Below are positions 28,576 through 38,326 of a stretch of 64,000 bases of DNA, piece by piece. The DNA is from RUG369 sp050949645 (GTDB lineage Bacteria; Planctomycetota; Planctomycetia; Pirellulales; Thermoguttaceae). Below the pieces are notes generated by a model that saw only the letters and a program-made list of their open reading frames with translations, had not been told where the DNA came from and did no database searches. How positions within the stretch are numbered: position 1 is the first letter of the stretch; every line of letters begins with the position of its first letter. Location: assembly GCA_050949645.1 (NCBI GenBank), contig JBMNGC010000001.1, positions 434,001 to 498,000 on the forward strand, in the 5' to 3' direction. The position numbers and the translations under genes are program-made.

Positions 28576-29907
28576 TTATTCTTCATCCGTGTCTTCGTCG
28601 CCCTCATTCTCTTTTTCAAGCTTTAGTTCTTCGCGTTTTCGGACGTCATCCTCGATAATCCATGCAAGTCGACCAAGGAAACGAAGATAAAGCGCTGGAG
28701 CAAAGCTGAAGACGATCGAAAGAATAGCCGCTGCAACCGCCGCATAAACGAAGCTGGGCTTAGCGCCTTCATGCGTTACGAAAACGCTGCCAATCGCGGC
28801 AAGGGAGAGCGCCATCATGCCGAAGAGGAACGCGAATGAGATTCCCACAAAGATGAGCCAACTTTGCAGATTGTTCTTGAAGCTGACGAGGATCTCTTTG
28901 GTCAGCAAGGTAAAACGCGCGTCTGTCTGCATGCATGACAAAAAAAAGACCGGGGTCAGAATTGTCGAACTCAGCGTGAACCCTATGAAGTAATTTACAT
29001 CGAGGAACGTGAAAAGCGCCGCGCCAGGTATCCCAGCGAGAACAATAAGCGTGAGGATCCAGAGGAAGTCTATAATGACGCCGACGAAGTTGAACTCGGG
29101 CCATTCGTCAATCTCGTCGACTCCATTTGCCGTATCGATGAAGATTTGAAATGAAACGGGGAGTGAGAAAATTCCCCAGAGAAAGCTAAAGAGCATAAAG
29201 ACGACTCGATCATTCCAAATGCACGTAAAGAACGCGCCAAAAGCTTTGACGTTTTCGATCTTCATTTGCTCGGAGAATTCTCGCGAGAACGCCAAGGCAA
29301 AGAAGAAGGTCGCAAGTAAAAGCGGAATGAACGCGGCGCCGGCGATCATCGCAATTCGCGCAATGCAGCCAGGACGAGTGAACGGCTTAAGGAGATTGTC
29401 CCTGAAGGGACGGGGCGGCAATGGAACTCTCTCAACTTTTTTCTTGTCCCTTTCGCGTTCTTCCTCCATGAGCGTGCGCTGACGTCGTTCGCGCAGAGTT
29501 TCAAGTGAAATATCGTCGTCAGCGTAGGAATCCGTTCCAGCATTGCGCGGCGCATTTTTCCTGAACGCTTTTTTCCCGGAGGTTTTCGAGCTCGTCCCGG
29601 ACTCTCCGTGCGCTGAAGGGGACGGCGCGGGATCCGGAGCAGCGACGTCGTAGACGTCCGCGTTGATTTTGGGCGCGTCCTTACGCGCATCGTCATGAGT
29701 ATCAGAGTCGGCAGGTTGGGGCGCGTCTGTTTCGTTGGAAAGTCCGTAGATTCCGGTCGATTCGCGGGCTTCGAAGATCAGCCCTGTTTCGCCGCCCTGT
29801 TCGAGTCGAAACTCGTCCTTGTGCTGCGTGTCGTCGTTTTGGCCATTCGGAGCGGGCGTCAATTCGTCGTCAACGGGAGTAAGATCGTCATTGTCGTCTA
29901 AATACAT
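28576..29907 (-). CDS. Multi-pass membrane protein with long acidic N-terminal domain
   Basis: I do not recognise a specific family, though planctomycetes have several similar proteins. From the ATG at 29907 (GGAAAGAG upstream) it is 443 aa. Residues 1-175 are acidic, Asp/Glu/Pro-rich and probably disordered. The rest carries about five membrane helices (IAMIAGAAFIPLLLATFFFALAF; FMLFSFLWGIFSLPVSFQIF; FVGVIIDFLWILTLIVLAGIPG; LIFVGISFAFLFGMMALSLAAIG; FVYAAVAAAILSIVFSF), with a charged EEDxDEE C-terminus. The frame extends 46 codons further up, without a ribosome site. It stands alone between GH43 and cysE. Confidence 0.7.
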   Translation of the reverse strand: MYLDDNDDLTPVDDELTPAPNGQNDDTQHKDEFRLEQGGETGLIFEARESTGIYGLSNETDAPQPADSDTHDDARKDAPKINADVYDVAAPDPAPSPSAHGESGTSSKTSGKKAFRKNAPRNAGTDSYADDDISLETLRERRQRTLMEEERERDKKKVERVPLPPRPFRDNLLKPFTRPGCIARIAMIAGAAFIPLLLATFFFALAFSREFSEQMKIENVKAFGAFFTCIWNDRVVFMLFSFLWGIFSLPVSFQIFIDTANGVDEIDEWPEFNFVGVIIDFLWILTLIVLAGIPGAALFTFLDVNYFIGFTLSSTILTPVFFLSCMQTDARFTLLTKEILVSFKNNLQSWLIFVGISFAFLFGMMALSLAAIGSVFVTHEGAKPSFVYAAVAAAILSIVFSFAPALYLRFLGRLAWIIEDDVRKREELKLEKENEGDEDTDEE

Positions 29908-30183
29908 AATACTCTTTCCACATGTATAGGAGTTCTTGAAGAGCAGCGCGACTGAGGGACGCAAAAATCGCCTCACGCCCGTCGCGGGATTATATTCCAT
30001 CGCCTCAGCGGTTGCAAGAACAAGAAGCGCCGTGACGACGCGCATATCTTGACAAAACGCTAATTGCCGGAAATAATGGCATTGTCACACTATATGATGC
30101 CCCTCAGGTAATGCAGGCAATATCAGTTATGTAGTGGCAAACTGCTTCCAATTTTAAGACTGATTTTTCGAGAACGCTATAGT

Positions 30184-31149
30184 ATGAAAGAATTACAGGT
30201 TCTGAGAACGAATCGCACCAACCGCTCTCAACTACCGCAGATTACTCGCGACGTCGTCGAGTCCTATAAAAAGGACGCCTCTTTGAGTCGGCTCGATTGC
30301 TGTCCGCTTCCCAATAAGGAGGCGATTGCAAACGTCTTGGATTGGGTGAATGAGATCCTTTTCCCAGGATATCGTCGGCGGGATCGACTTAACGCTTCTA
30401 ACATTGAATATCACGTCGGGAATCTTGTCGACGAGATCTTTGAGACGCTCCGCGTGCAAGTGACTCGCGCGATCTGCAACGGCCCTGAGAAAAACCCTGA
30501 AGGATGCGATCCATCTTTTCGTGCGGAGCTTCAAACTCGCGGCGAGGAGATTACGCTTGAGTTTCTCAAGCGTATCCCAGAGCTTCGTCATAAGCTCGCA
30601 AAGGACGCCGAGGCAGCGATTAAGGGCGACCCTGCTTGTAAGTCGATCGACGAGGTGATTTTCTGCTACCCTGGCTTCGATGCGGTCGTCATTTACCGTA
30701 TCGCGCACGCTCTTTGGGAACTCAACGTTCCGCTGATTCCGCGTATCATGACGGAAGTTGCGCATTCACGTACTGGAATCGATATTCATCCCGGCGCCAA
30801 GATCGGCGAGCATTTCTTCATCGATCATGGGACGGGCGTGGTGATTGGAGAGACATGCGAGATTGGCGATTGGGTCAAACTTTACCAAGGTGTAACGCTT
30901 GGAGCGCTAAGCTTCCAGCGCGACGACAATGGCGAGCTGGTGCGCGATACGAAACGTCATCCGACGCTCAGGAATAACGTCGTTGTTTACGCGAACGCCA
31001 CGATTCTCGGCGGCAATGTTGTGATCGGTGAAGGCGCGACGATTGGTTCAAGCGCCTGGATCACCAAATCCGTCGAGCCAAATGTCACCGTTCTTATCGA
31101 AAGTCCTAAGCTCGTTGAGCGAACTCGAAGCAAAGTTACAACATCATGA
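30184..31149 (+). CDS. cysE: Serine O-acetyltransferase
   Basis: This 321-aa CysE/EpsC-like acetyltransferase makes O-acetylserine for cysteine synthesis. The N-terminal helical domain is longer than in E. coli CysE. The left-handed beta-helix contains VAHSRTGIDIHPGAKIGEHFFIDHGTG, VVIGETCEIGDWVKLYQGVTLGA and KRHPTLRNNVVVYANATILGG, with active-site His and Asp (HxxxGIDIHPGA, DHGTG) visible. The pattern continues to the GSSAWITKSV end. The stop codon overlaps the ATG of the next gene (ATGA), implying translational coupling. Nothing indicates cysteine-responsive control in the short upstream region. Confidence 0.92.
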   Translation: MKELQVLRTNRTNRSQLPQITRDVVESYKKDASLSRLDCCPLPNKEAIANVLDWVNEILFPGYRRRDRLNASNIEYHVGNLVDEIFETLRVQVTRAICNGPEKNPEGCDPSFRAELQTRGEEITLEFLKRIPELRHKLAKDAEAAIKGDPACKSIDEVIFCYPGFDAVVIYRIAHALWELNVPLIPRIMTEVAHSRTGIDIHPGAKIGEHFFIDHGTGVVIGETCEIGDWVKLYQGVTLGALSFQRDDNGELVRDTKRHPTLRNNVVVYANATILGGNVVIGEGATIGSSAWITKSVEPNVTVLIESPKLVERTRSKVTTS

Positions 31150-31838
31150 ATCTCCGCTTGCCCCGAACGTCGCGCCTTGCGTTGGCGCTGGTCGTATTCC
31201 TTTCGTGCGCGGTTTGTATAGGCGCGACTCCGTCGCGTGTCCGAGCGACCGCCGAGGCGGTCAAATCCGAGGAACGCAATCGCGCTGAATTCGACTGCGT
31301 CTTGAAGCTTGATTCTGCTCCCGACGCCTCAAAAACGTCGGCGCAGACGTCCAACGGTAAAACGGCGCAAGGCAAGGGCCAGAGTAATAAGAACGCCACG
31401 CAAAAAAAGAACGACAAGCAGGGCAAGAAAAACGTTGCAAAAGCGAGCGCGCCGAAAGCTCAAGACGTCGTAGAACAGGACGAGCCTAGGGGACTGACCT
31501 ATTATCTTAACTTAGAGCAAAAGGCGCGCCGCGCAGAGTTCGACGTCGTTAAGGGACTCTGGACGAACCAACGTTTTTCACGGCGTCTGCCCGCTCACTG
31601 GAGTAAGGTCAACGTTACGGACGAGCAGCGAGCGCAAATTTATGCTGTTCAAGAGGCGTACTTTCTCGAGATCGCTCAGCTTGAAGCGCGTGCAGAACGT
31701 CTCAAGAAGGAACGTGAGGCAGCGATGTTGAGCGTCCTCACTCCAAGGCAGCGCATGAGACTTCAGGAACTTCTCAACGCGGTTGCTGGGCGCGGAGTTC
31801 CAGAGAGCTTTGAGATCAAGTTTGACGACGAAGAGTAA
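31146..31838 (+). CDS. Small secreted Lys/Ala-rich protein of unknown function
   Basis: This 230-aa protein has a signal peptide (ALALVVFLSCAVCIGATPSRV), a low-complexity middle rich in Lys, Asn and Gln (residues 60-110), and a C-terminal helical domain with QRAQIYAVQEAYFLEIAQLEAR. A LTPRQRMRLQELLNA segment recalls the LTxxQ motif of periplasmic Spy/CpxP-like proteins. The start codon overlaps the cysE stop (ATGA), so it is coupled to cysteine synthesis in expression, although a functional link is unclear. A strong terminator follows. Confidence 0.65.
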   Translation: MNLRLPRTSRLALALVVFLSCAVCIGATPSRVRATAEAVKSEERNRAEFDCVLKLDSAPDASKTSAQTSNGKTAQGKGQSNKNATQKKNDKQGKKNVAKASAPKAQDVVEQDEPRGLTYYLNLEQKARRAEFDVVKGLWTNQRFSRRLPAHWSKVNVTDEQRAQIYAVQEAYFLEIAQLEARAERLKKEREAAMLSVLTPRQRMRLQELLNAVAGRGVPESFEIKFDDEE

Positions 31839-31855
31839 CGCTTTCGCCTTGACAC

Positions 31856-31902
31856 AAAAAAACGCCCGACGTTCATTCTTTGATCGTCGGGCGTTCTTTA
31901 TT
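31856..31902. terminator. Bidirectional terminator after cysE operon
   Basis: AACGCCCGACG at 31861-31871 pairs with CGTCGGGCGTT at 31885-31895. A-runs precede and a T-rich tail follows, so it can end both the plus-strand cysE transcript and the converging minus-strand gene. Confidence 0.85.
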
Positions 31903-31910
31903 TCAGCAGA

Positions 31911-33293
31911 TCAGTAATCCTCTTCGGGGAGTGTTTTGAATTCTCCAAGCTCAAGTTCCGCGCTGGTAAGCGCCTGGTTGACGGAGGCGTCGCTTGGCTC
32001 GGGCTGCTCATACTGATCCTCGTCGTAATCGACGGGAGGGGTAACTGGCGTAGGTAGAAGTTCAGCGGGCTGCTCAGGCTCCGGCGACTGCTGGATATAG
32101 CCGGAAACCTGTTGATGAGAGAGCAGTTTGAGTTGCGTCTCGACGTCAGCGAGGCTCTGACTGAGCAAATCGATCTTTGTCTTGAGTTCGTCGATTGAGT
32201 TGTTGATACCCTCTATATCTCTCGGCGAGACCATATGGAAGGGGTTGTTCGCTTCATCGTCGAGCCCGGCGCTTTGCGCCCAGGCGCCGGGGACAAGGTT
32301 CGTTTCCGTGAAATTCGGAGTCGACATCCGCGGAATCTCGTTCGTTACATGTCCCGCGAGCTGGATGAGGCCTGCCTCGCGGAGAAGTTGCGCGGCTTGA
32401 TTTGCTTTCTGCATCTTCTCCATGATATTATCAGTTCCAAAGCCCTGACCGGAGAATTGATTGGCCATGGGAGGCATGAAATTCTGAGTGGGGTCGACGG
32501 GAGGAATCGCGGGTGTATCGGCGGGCGCATTCACGAGGCGCGCGTCAATATCTCTGAGTTGCGTAAGAATCGTTTCCTGTTCCTGACGGAGATTTTCAGC
32601 GAGCGCTTCGTCGCCTGGTTGCAGAGCACGAAGCGTCTGTTGGAGCTGACGATATTGTTGCGTAAGGCCAGCCTTTTGCTCGCGAAGTAGCGACGCTTCA
32701 CCCGGCGTTAGCATGACGTTAGGGGAGCCGATTCGCGATGCAATATTTCCAGTGTTAAGCCCGGAAGCGTCGAGGAGTTCCTGAGGACTAGGGCGAGAGA
32801 TGGGCCCAGCGCCGATCTGGTATGGATTGTTAGTTCCGAATCCCGCGTTGGGACTGGCCAAGCCCGCTTGCGCCTCCCGCGCTTGACGATATGCGGAGTA
32901 TTGACCGCTAAGAGACTCCTGACGTTGAAGCTGCGAGTGAAGTTCGGTCAATTCGGCAAGGGTTCTCTGCCGTGCGACTTGCTCTTCGACCGAGGTCGGC
33001 ATAGTTCTGAGAGATTCCTGCAGTTGCGCGATTCTTGCGCGAAGCGCTGCAAGTTCGGCGTTCGACGCCGGCGCTTGGAGAGCTGTTCCGGGAGCCGGCG
33101 CAAGATTAGGAGACGCTGCTTGGTCGAAAGCTGGAGTCGGCGCAGTTCCAGGAGCCATCGTGGGCTCCGGTGTTTCGGGGGGCTGTCCGACGCCGACGTT
33201 GGCGACGAGCCAGAGGGACGAAGCAAGCGCGACCGTAACGAAACCGGTAGACGTCAGGCAGAGCTTCTTAAAAATCTTGTTATTCTGCGTCAT
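31911..33293 (-). CDS. Exported Pro/Gln-rich coiled-coil protein of unknown function
   Basis: No known family is recognised. I start at the ATG at 33293 (AAGGA, 9 bp upstream); 45 further codons upstream are probably untranslated. The N-terminus has a hydrophobic segment (LCLTSTGFVTVALASSLWLVA) that could be a signal peptide or anchor. The next ~300 residues are Ala/Pro/Gln-rich with heptad stretches such as LAALRARIAQLQESLRTM and REQKAGLTQQYRQLQQTLRAL. Residues about 390-420 form another helix (IDELKTKIDLLSQSLADVE). The C-terminal tail is acidic. It might be a cell-envelope structural protein. It lies downstream of pheT. Confidence 0.65.
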   Translation of the reverse strand: MTQNNKIFKKLCLTSTGFVTVALASSLWLVANVGVGQPPETPEPTMAPGTAPTPAFDQAASPNLAPAPGTALQAPASNAELAALRARIAQLQESLRTMPTSVEEQVARQRTLAELTELHSQLQRQESLSGQYSAYRQAREAQAGLASPNAGFGTNNPYQIGAGPISRPSPQELLDASGLNTGNIASRIGSPNVMLTPGEASLLREQKAGLTQQYRQLQQTLRALQPGDEALAENLRQEQETILTQLRDIDARLVNAPADTPAIPPVDPTQNFMPPMANQFSGQGFGTDNIMEKMQKANQAAQLLREAGLIQLAGHVTNEIPRMSTPNFTETNLVPGAWAQSAGLDDEANNPFHMVSPRDIEGINNSIDELKTKIDLLSQSLADVETQLKLLSHQQVSGYIQQSPEPEQPAELLPTPVTPPVDYDEDQYEQPEPSDASVNQALTSAELELGEFKTLPEEDY

Positions 33294-33604
33294 AACGTAT
33301 CCTTTTTTTAAAGACGATCTGGGCGGCGCGATGATTCGCCGACAATTCAGAGCGTGCTCGGCTCTTCGTTGCAAGGACGCGGCGCCCGCATCTGTTAATT
33401 CTTTAGAGTCCGATCCCAAGTTAAGCAAAACCTGACAGCAGTTATGAAAATTTCCAGAGAACAGGAGGGTTGCATCGTTTAGTGGAGATTTTCAACAAGT
33501 CGGCTGAGGTCTGTCGTTACGAATAAAACGCCAAAAAAACGCAAACGCTCTTGAAGGAACGTTTGCGTCCAAATTATACCAAATCGCCAGAGCCCGGGCA
33601 AGCG
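33294..33604 (-). terminator. Intergenic region with pheT terminator at 33533-33567
   Basis: The strong feature in this 311-bp gap is ACGCAAACG at 33538-33546 with CGTTTGCGT at 33559-33567. Read on the minus strand it is followed by seven T residues, giving a good intrinsic terminator for pheT and any arg read-through. The rest presumably holds the promoter of the coiled-coil protein gene; no clear boxes are visible. Confidence 0.75.
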
Positions 33605-36040
33605 TCAGCGAAGCGTGATCTCGTTGGTTTTGAGGAAGTCAAGAAATCGCTGGTGGAAATCTTCGATTTCGTCGCCGGAGAGAGTATGGTCGGGCGAGCC
33701 AATTTCATAGCGGAAGGAGTAGCTTGCCATACCTTTTTCGAGTCCCTTGCCCTTGTAGAAAGCGACGAAATCGCGCTTTAACAAGAGCGGATGCTTGAAT
33801 TCATCGAGCTTACGGATAAGTCCTACATAGCCCGACTCGATAGGCCATACGAGCGAGAAGTCCTGCCACGAACCTGGGAATTTCGGAGGCGCTTGGAAGG
33901 TCGTTTTCGGATAGAGCGAGCCGTCAAACTTATCGAGCTCAATTTCGAACCAGACGACCTGACCGCCTTTGGGAGAAACCGTGGCGAGCGTCTCCTTATC
34001 AAGGACGCCGAGCGCGCCGACATTTGTTTCTCCAACAAATATTTCAGCGGAGTAATCGACCTTTTGCCACGGTGAGACCGTTTCCTTCGTTGGACTGAAT
34101 GAGAAGGTTGTACCGTCCTGGAGAAGCATAGCGCCGACGTCTTCGACCGCCGCTTTGATTTCGAGATAATGGTCGTCAAGCGCGACTCCGGCCTGCACAA
34201 AGCTCAGCCCTGCAAGACGACGCTTTTCATCGCATTTTTCAGCGCTATCAAGAGGTTTGCGCTGGTCGTCGACCTCTCCCTTGAGAAAATAGACATGACC
34301 GAGTTCGAAGATGCGGAACGAGTCCTTAAAAGGACGGTTTTTGGCGACCAGCGCGAGGAGATTCGGCATGAGCGTCTTGCGCATCTGGGACTCGTAGGGC
34401 GCCACGGGGTTAAGCAACTGGAGCGTTTCGCCAGGGTCGTAGCCGAGGCGTTTCGTCCATTGGTCGTTGGTCCATCCATAATTATGGACTTCATAGAAAC
34501 CGTAAGAGGACGCAAGGAGACGTTGCGCGCGATGTTCAAGTCGAATATAGTCGTCGACGTGAAGCGGACTCAACGGAGCGGAGGGCATGACGGGCTCAAT
34601 ATTGTCAAACCCAAAGATGCGAGTAACTTCTTCGACGATATCTTCTTCGATTGAGATATCTTTTTCGCTACGGAAGGGGGGGACGCCGACGCGCAGAGTG
34701 CCGTCCGGGAGGAAGTCTGCTTCAAACTGGATCGAGCGGAGAATCTCAAGCGTTTTCTCCGGTGGAAAGTCGACGCCAACAAGTTTATTCATCCGTCCCT
34801 GCGGCAACTCGATATAGCGCATTTCGTCATGAAGATCGCCAGCGAGCGAGTAGCGCGTTTCGACCTTAAATTTGGCGCCGGACTCTTCGACGAGCTTAAG
34901 AATGCGCTCCGTTCCGACCTTACAGTTTGCAGGAGGTTGCGTTTTTTCATACCGCTGAGACGCGTCGGTGCGCAGGTCCAGCCGCTGAGACGTCTTTCGA
35001 ATACGCGCTGCTTGGAAGTTTGCGGATTCGAGCATAACGCGGGTCGTACCTTCCGTGATCTCTGTTTCGAGCCCGCCCATGATACCGGCAATGGCGACCG
35101 GTTTGTCGCCGTCGCAGATCATGAGATCGTCCGGCAACATTTTGTGTTCGACGCCGTCAAGCGTCGTGAAAGGTCCTTCCTTGCCCATCGCGGCGACACG
35201 GATATTGGAGACGAGATCGGCGTCGAATGCGTGCGTGGGCTGACCAAGCTCAAGACTGACGTAGTTTGTCAGGTCGACAAAGAGATTGTACGTACGTTGT
35301 CCGAGCGCGTGCAGGCGGCGCTGTATCTTGATCGGCGAAGGAAGGTTCGTGACGCCGGCCTCGATTCCAAAAATGATCCCAGAATAGCAGACGCAGTTCG
35401 GATCGTCGATCGACACGGGGAACGCTGGAAGCGACTGATACTGGTCGACGTTGTGACGCGTCAACGGTTTGAGTTCACGATGAAAAACGGCGGCCAGCTC
35501 GCGAGCGAAGCCGTAGTGTCCCCAAAGGTCGGGCCGATGTGTGAGGCTCTTGTTGTCGATTTCAACAAGCGTGTCGGTCGCGGGCACGAATTCGGAGAAT
35601 TTGGCGCCGGTTGGAGTATCAGGAGGACACTCGAACAGGTTTTCATGCCAAGCGCTCATGCCCAGCTCGGCGGCGCTGCAAAGGACGCCCTCGCTCTTAT
35701 GACCGTACAATTCGGCGGCTTCGACTGTTTTGTCGCCGAGCGTCACGCCGGCAGGTGCAAAGGGCGCCTTGAGTCCGACGCGGGCATTGGGCGCGCCGCA
35801 AACGGTCTGGTAGCTTTTCCCTCCGCAACTGACCTCGCAGAGGTGGCGCGTCGCGCCTTCAGGGGTCTGGAACGGGGTAACGGAGACGATTTCGCCGATA
35901 AGGACTCCGTCTACGAAACGCGTGACGGTCGAGACGCCTTCGACTTCTGCGGTCGCCATCGTGAGTCGATCCGCGACTCGTTTCGGGTCAATATCGGAGA
36001 TATCGACGAAATCTGAAATCCAATCCAGAGAGATAAACAT
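33605..36040 (-). CDS. pheT: Phenylalanine--tRNA ligase beta subunit
   Basis: This is an 811-aa PheT, full length. The B1 region (MFISLDWISDFVDI) and the tRNA-binding OB domain (VLIGEIVSVTPF, about residues 44-150) are followed by the B3/B4 editing domain. The B5 domain holds PQGRMNKLVGVDFPPEKTLEIL, and the FDX-ACB domain (FQAPPKFPGSWQDFSLVWP onward) forms the C-terminus. It needs PheS, which is not in this window. Transcription order on this strand is argB-argD-argF-pheT, with a 64-bp gap from argF, so it may be co-transcribed with the arginine genes. Confidence 0.95.
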   Translation of the reverse strand: MFISLDWISDFVDISDIDPKRVADRLTMATAEVEGVSTVTRFVDGVLIGEIVSVTPFQTPEGATRHLCEVSCGGKSYQTVCGAPNARVGLKAPFAPAGVTLGDKTVEAAELYGHKSEGVLCSAAELGMSAWHENLFECPPDTPTGAKFSEFVPATDTLVEIDNKSLTHRPDLWGHYGFARELAAVFHRELKPLTRHNVDQYQSLPAFPVSIDDPNCVCYSGIIFGIEAGVTNLPSPIKIQRRLHALGQRTYNLFVDLTNYVSLELGQPTHAFDADLVSNIRVAAMGKEGPFTTLDGVEHKMLPDDLMICDGDKPVAIAGIMGGLETEITEGTTRVMLESANFQAARIRKTSQRLDLRTDASQRYEKTQPPANCKVGTERILKLVEESGAKFKVETRYSLAGDLHDEMRYIELPQGRMNKLVGVDFPPEKTLEILRSIQFEADFLPDGTLRVGVPPFRSEKDISIEEDIVEEVTRIFGFDNIEPVMPSAPLSPLHVDDYIRLEHRAQRLLASSYGFYEVHNYGWTNDQWTKRLGYDPGETLQLLNPVAPYESQMRKTLMPNLLALVAKNRPFKDSFRIFELGHVYFLKGEVDDQRKPLDSAEKCDEKRRLAGLSFVQAGVALDDHYLEIKAAVEDVGAMLLQDGTTFSFSPTKETVSPWQKVDYSAEIFVGETNVGALGVLDKETLATVSPKGGQVVWFEIELDKFDGSLYPKTTFQAPPKFPGSWQDFSLVWPIESGYVGLIRKLDEFKHPLLLKRDFVAFYKGKGLEKGMASYSFRYEIGSPDHTLSGDEIEDFHQRFLDFLKTNEITLR

Positions 36041-36104
36041 GAAGCGCCTCTAACAAATAAGTAACGAAAAAACCTGTCAATGGCGGGTAAATGTCAACAG
36101 CCAA

Positions 36105-37040
36105 TCAGTCCTGAAGAAGCCAGACGAGAAGCCCCTTCTGCACATGCATTCTGTTTTCGGCTTCCTGAACGACGCGACTCTGCGGCGAGTCGATGACCTC
36201 GTCAGTGACTTCTAGCCCGCGTCGCGCTGGCAGACAATGCATGAAGATGGCGTCTTTACGAGCATAGCTCATAAGTTCGGCATTAACTTGGAAGGGAGCG
36301 AACGTCTCAAGCCTGGCTTTTTGCTCCTTTTCCTGTCCCATGCTGACCCAAACGTCGGTATAGACGACGCGCGCGCCGCTGACCGCTTCCTTCGGATCGT
36401 CGATGTATTCGAGCGAGAAGCCCGGCTGGCGCTGTTGGATAAGAGATTTGATCTCTTCCTTTGAGAACTGATATTCGTCAGGAGAGGAAATAACAATGTG
36501 AACGCCGAGCATCGCGGCGGCTTCAATAAGACTTGCCGCGACGTTGTTGCTGTCGCCGACCCAGGTGATTTGAACGTCGTCAAAGGAGCCAAATTCTTCG
36601 CGAATTGTTAGCATATCGGCAAGCGCCTGGCACGGATGCGCTTTGTCCGTGAGCGCATTAATGACAGGAACCGACGAATAGGCTGCAAATTCTTCGACCG
36701 TTTTGTGATTCTTTGCACGGTAAACAATGCAGTCGACCATCGAGCTCAGCACGTGAGAGACGTCTTTGACCGCCTCGCGGGAACCGAGTCCAACGTGCTT
36801 GTCTTCCAAGAACATCGAGGAGCCGCCGAGGTGGCTCATACCGGCCTCAAAGCTCACGCGAGTTCGGAGCGACATTTTTTCGAAAATCATGCCCAGGACT
36901 TTGCAATCGAGGAGCTTTTCGCGTTTCCCCTGCTTGTAAGCGGCTTTGAGATCCTCGGCAATCTGGAAAATGGCGCGAAGTTCTTCGATTTCGAGGTCGG
37001 ATAAAGTCAGAATATGGCGCAACTTTTTCATAACGTTCAT
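36105..37040 (-). CDS. argF: Ornithine carbamoyltransferase
   Basis: This 311-aa enzyme joins carbamoyl phosphate and ornithine to make citrulline. Motifs: SLRTRVSFEAGM (the STRTR carbamoyl-phosphate site in a SLRTR variant), VPVINALTDKAHPCQALADM, TWVGDSNNVAASLIEA, and C-terminal FMHCLPARRGLEV with the catalytic Cys in HCLP. The ATG overlaps the argD stop (37037-37040, ATGA), so the two are translationally coupled. Ornithine rather than N-acetylornithine is the likely substrate given the HCLP sequence, but planctomycete variants deserve care. Confidence 0.94.
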   Translation of the reverse strand: MNVMKKLRHILTLSDLEIEELRAIFQIAEDLKAAYKQGKREKLLDCKVLGMIFEKMSLRTRVSFEAGMSHLGGSSMFLEDKHVGLGSREAVKDVSHVLSSMVDCIVYRAKNHKTVEEFAAYSSVPVINALTDKAHPCQALADMLTIREEFGSFDDVQITWVGDSNNVAASLIEAAAMLGVHIVISSPDEYQFSKEEIKSLIQQRQPGFSLEYIDDPKEAVSGARVVYTDVWVSMGQEKEQKARLETFAPFQVNAELMSYARKDAIFMHCLPARRGLEVTDEVIDSPQSRVVQEAENRMHVQKGLLVWLLQD

Positions 37041-38224
37041 GCTCCCTTCTTTAGGGCTTCTTCGAGGACGTCGAGACCTTCGTCGACAACGCTGAGCGGC
37101 GTGTTGACCGCAGGTAACAGTCGGATAACTTTGTCGTGAGTGCAGTTAATAAGAACCTGATTTTCCATGCAACGTTGAACAACGAAAGTTCCGTCGATCT
37201 TAAGCTCCATCCCAATGATGCCCGCGACGCCGCGGACGTCGGCAATCAGGTCGATATCTTTCTTCCATTCGTTCATGCGCGCTTTGACGTGCTCGCCAAG
37301 TTTTTTCGCCATATCAAGATAACCGAATTCTTCAATCATCTTGATCGTTGCGATACCGGCGCTCGCCGCGACAGGGTTGCCGCCGAAGGTCGACGCGTGC
37401 ATGCCGCGCTTGAGGCTCGGGGCAATCTCGCGTTTGCAAAGCATTGCGCCCGCTGCGACGCCGCTGCAGAGTGTTTTAGCGAGAGTCATAACGTCGGGAG
37501 TCACGCCGAAATACTGGTAGGCAAACCATTCTCCGGTCCGACCGCAGCCCGTTTGGACTTCGTCGAAGATGAGGAGCAACCCATGCTTATCGCATAGATC
37601 GCGGAGTCCCTGGAGGAAGCCTTTCGGCGGCATGTTGACGCCGCCCTCGCCCTGGATCGGCTCGAGCATGATTGCGGCGGTTTCGTCGTCAATCGCCGCT
37701 TCGACTGCGGCAAGGTCGCCAAAAGGACAATAGACGAAGCCCGGCATGAGCGGTTCAAGTCCCTGATGGTACTTCTCCTGACCCGTTGCCGTCTGCGTCG
37801 CCATTGTGCGTCCGTGGAAGGAGTTCAGGAAAGTAATGATCTTGTATTTACCCTTAGGGGAGTGGAGTCGCGCAAGTTTAATCGCCGCCTCGTTCGCCTC
37901 GCCGCCCGAATTGCAGAAGAACGCCTTGCCGCCGAAGCTTCGTTCGGAGAGCATTTGGGCCCAAACTCCCTGTTCCTCCATGTACCAGCTGTTCGGAACG
38001 TGCAAAAGACGTTCAACCTGGCCCTCGAGCGCTTTGACAACAGGCTTCGGACTGTGCCCGAACATATTGCATCCCCAACCGGGGAAGAAATCTATGTAGC
38101 GATTTCCTTCGGCGTCGAAGACAAAGGGCCCCTCGCCATGGGTAAGCGCGACGGGGTAGCGGGTATAGTTCGGAATGACATATTTGTCAAAAAGGGCGAT
38201 GACCTCTTGCGAGCTTCTGGACAT
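37037..38224 (-). CDS. argD: Acetylornithine aminotransferase
   Basis: This 395-aa PLP-dependent class III aminotransferase converts N-acetylglutamate semialdehyde to N-acetylornithine. Visible are GEGPFVFDAEGNRYIDFFPG, CNSGGEANEAAIKLAR (phosphate-binding), LIFDEVQTGCGRTGEWFAYQ with the DEVQ Asp, and MTLAKTLCSGVAAGAML, where the Lys of LAKTL is the Schiff-base Lys. THASTFGGNP-like HASTFGGNPVAASAG follows. It lies between argB and argF and overlaps argF by 4 bp. It may also act in lysine synthesis, as ArgD often does. Confidence 0.93.
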   Translation of the reverse strand: MSRSSQEVIALFDKYVIPNYTRYPVALTHGEGPFVFDAEGNRYIDFFPGWGCNMFGHSPKPVVKALEGQVERLLHVPNSWYMEEQGVWAQMLSERSFGGKAFFCNSGGEANEAAIKLARLHSPKGKYKIITFLNSFHGRTMATQTATGQEKYHQGLEPLMPGFVYCPFGDLAAVEAAIDDETAAIMLEPIQGEGGVNMPPKGFLQGLRDLCDKHGLLLIFDEVQTGCGRTGEWFAYQYFGVTPDVMTLAKTLCSGVAAGAMLCKREIAPSLKRGMHASTFGGNPVAASAGIATIKMIEEFGYLDMAKKLGEHVKARMNEWKKDIDLIADVRGVAGIIGMELKIDGTFVVQRCMENQVLINCTHDKVIRLLPAVNTPLSVVDEGLDVLEEALKKGA

Positions 38225-38326
38225 GAGATGGTTCCTATTTACTTCTCTGTTCGATCCGACGATCGGTGTGCGAACAGTTTGCTGTTATTCTGGCAAATGC
38301 GCGAAATCACGCCGTTCAGCGCGTCG

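Noticed and set aside
34829..36016. 395-codon plus-strand frame across pheT
   Set aside because: It is the antisense shadow of pheT; composition is that of a reverse-frame translation and no homology is visible.
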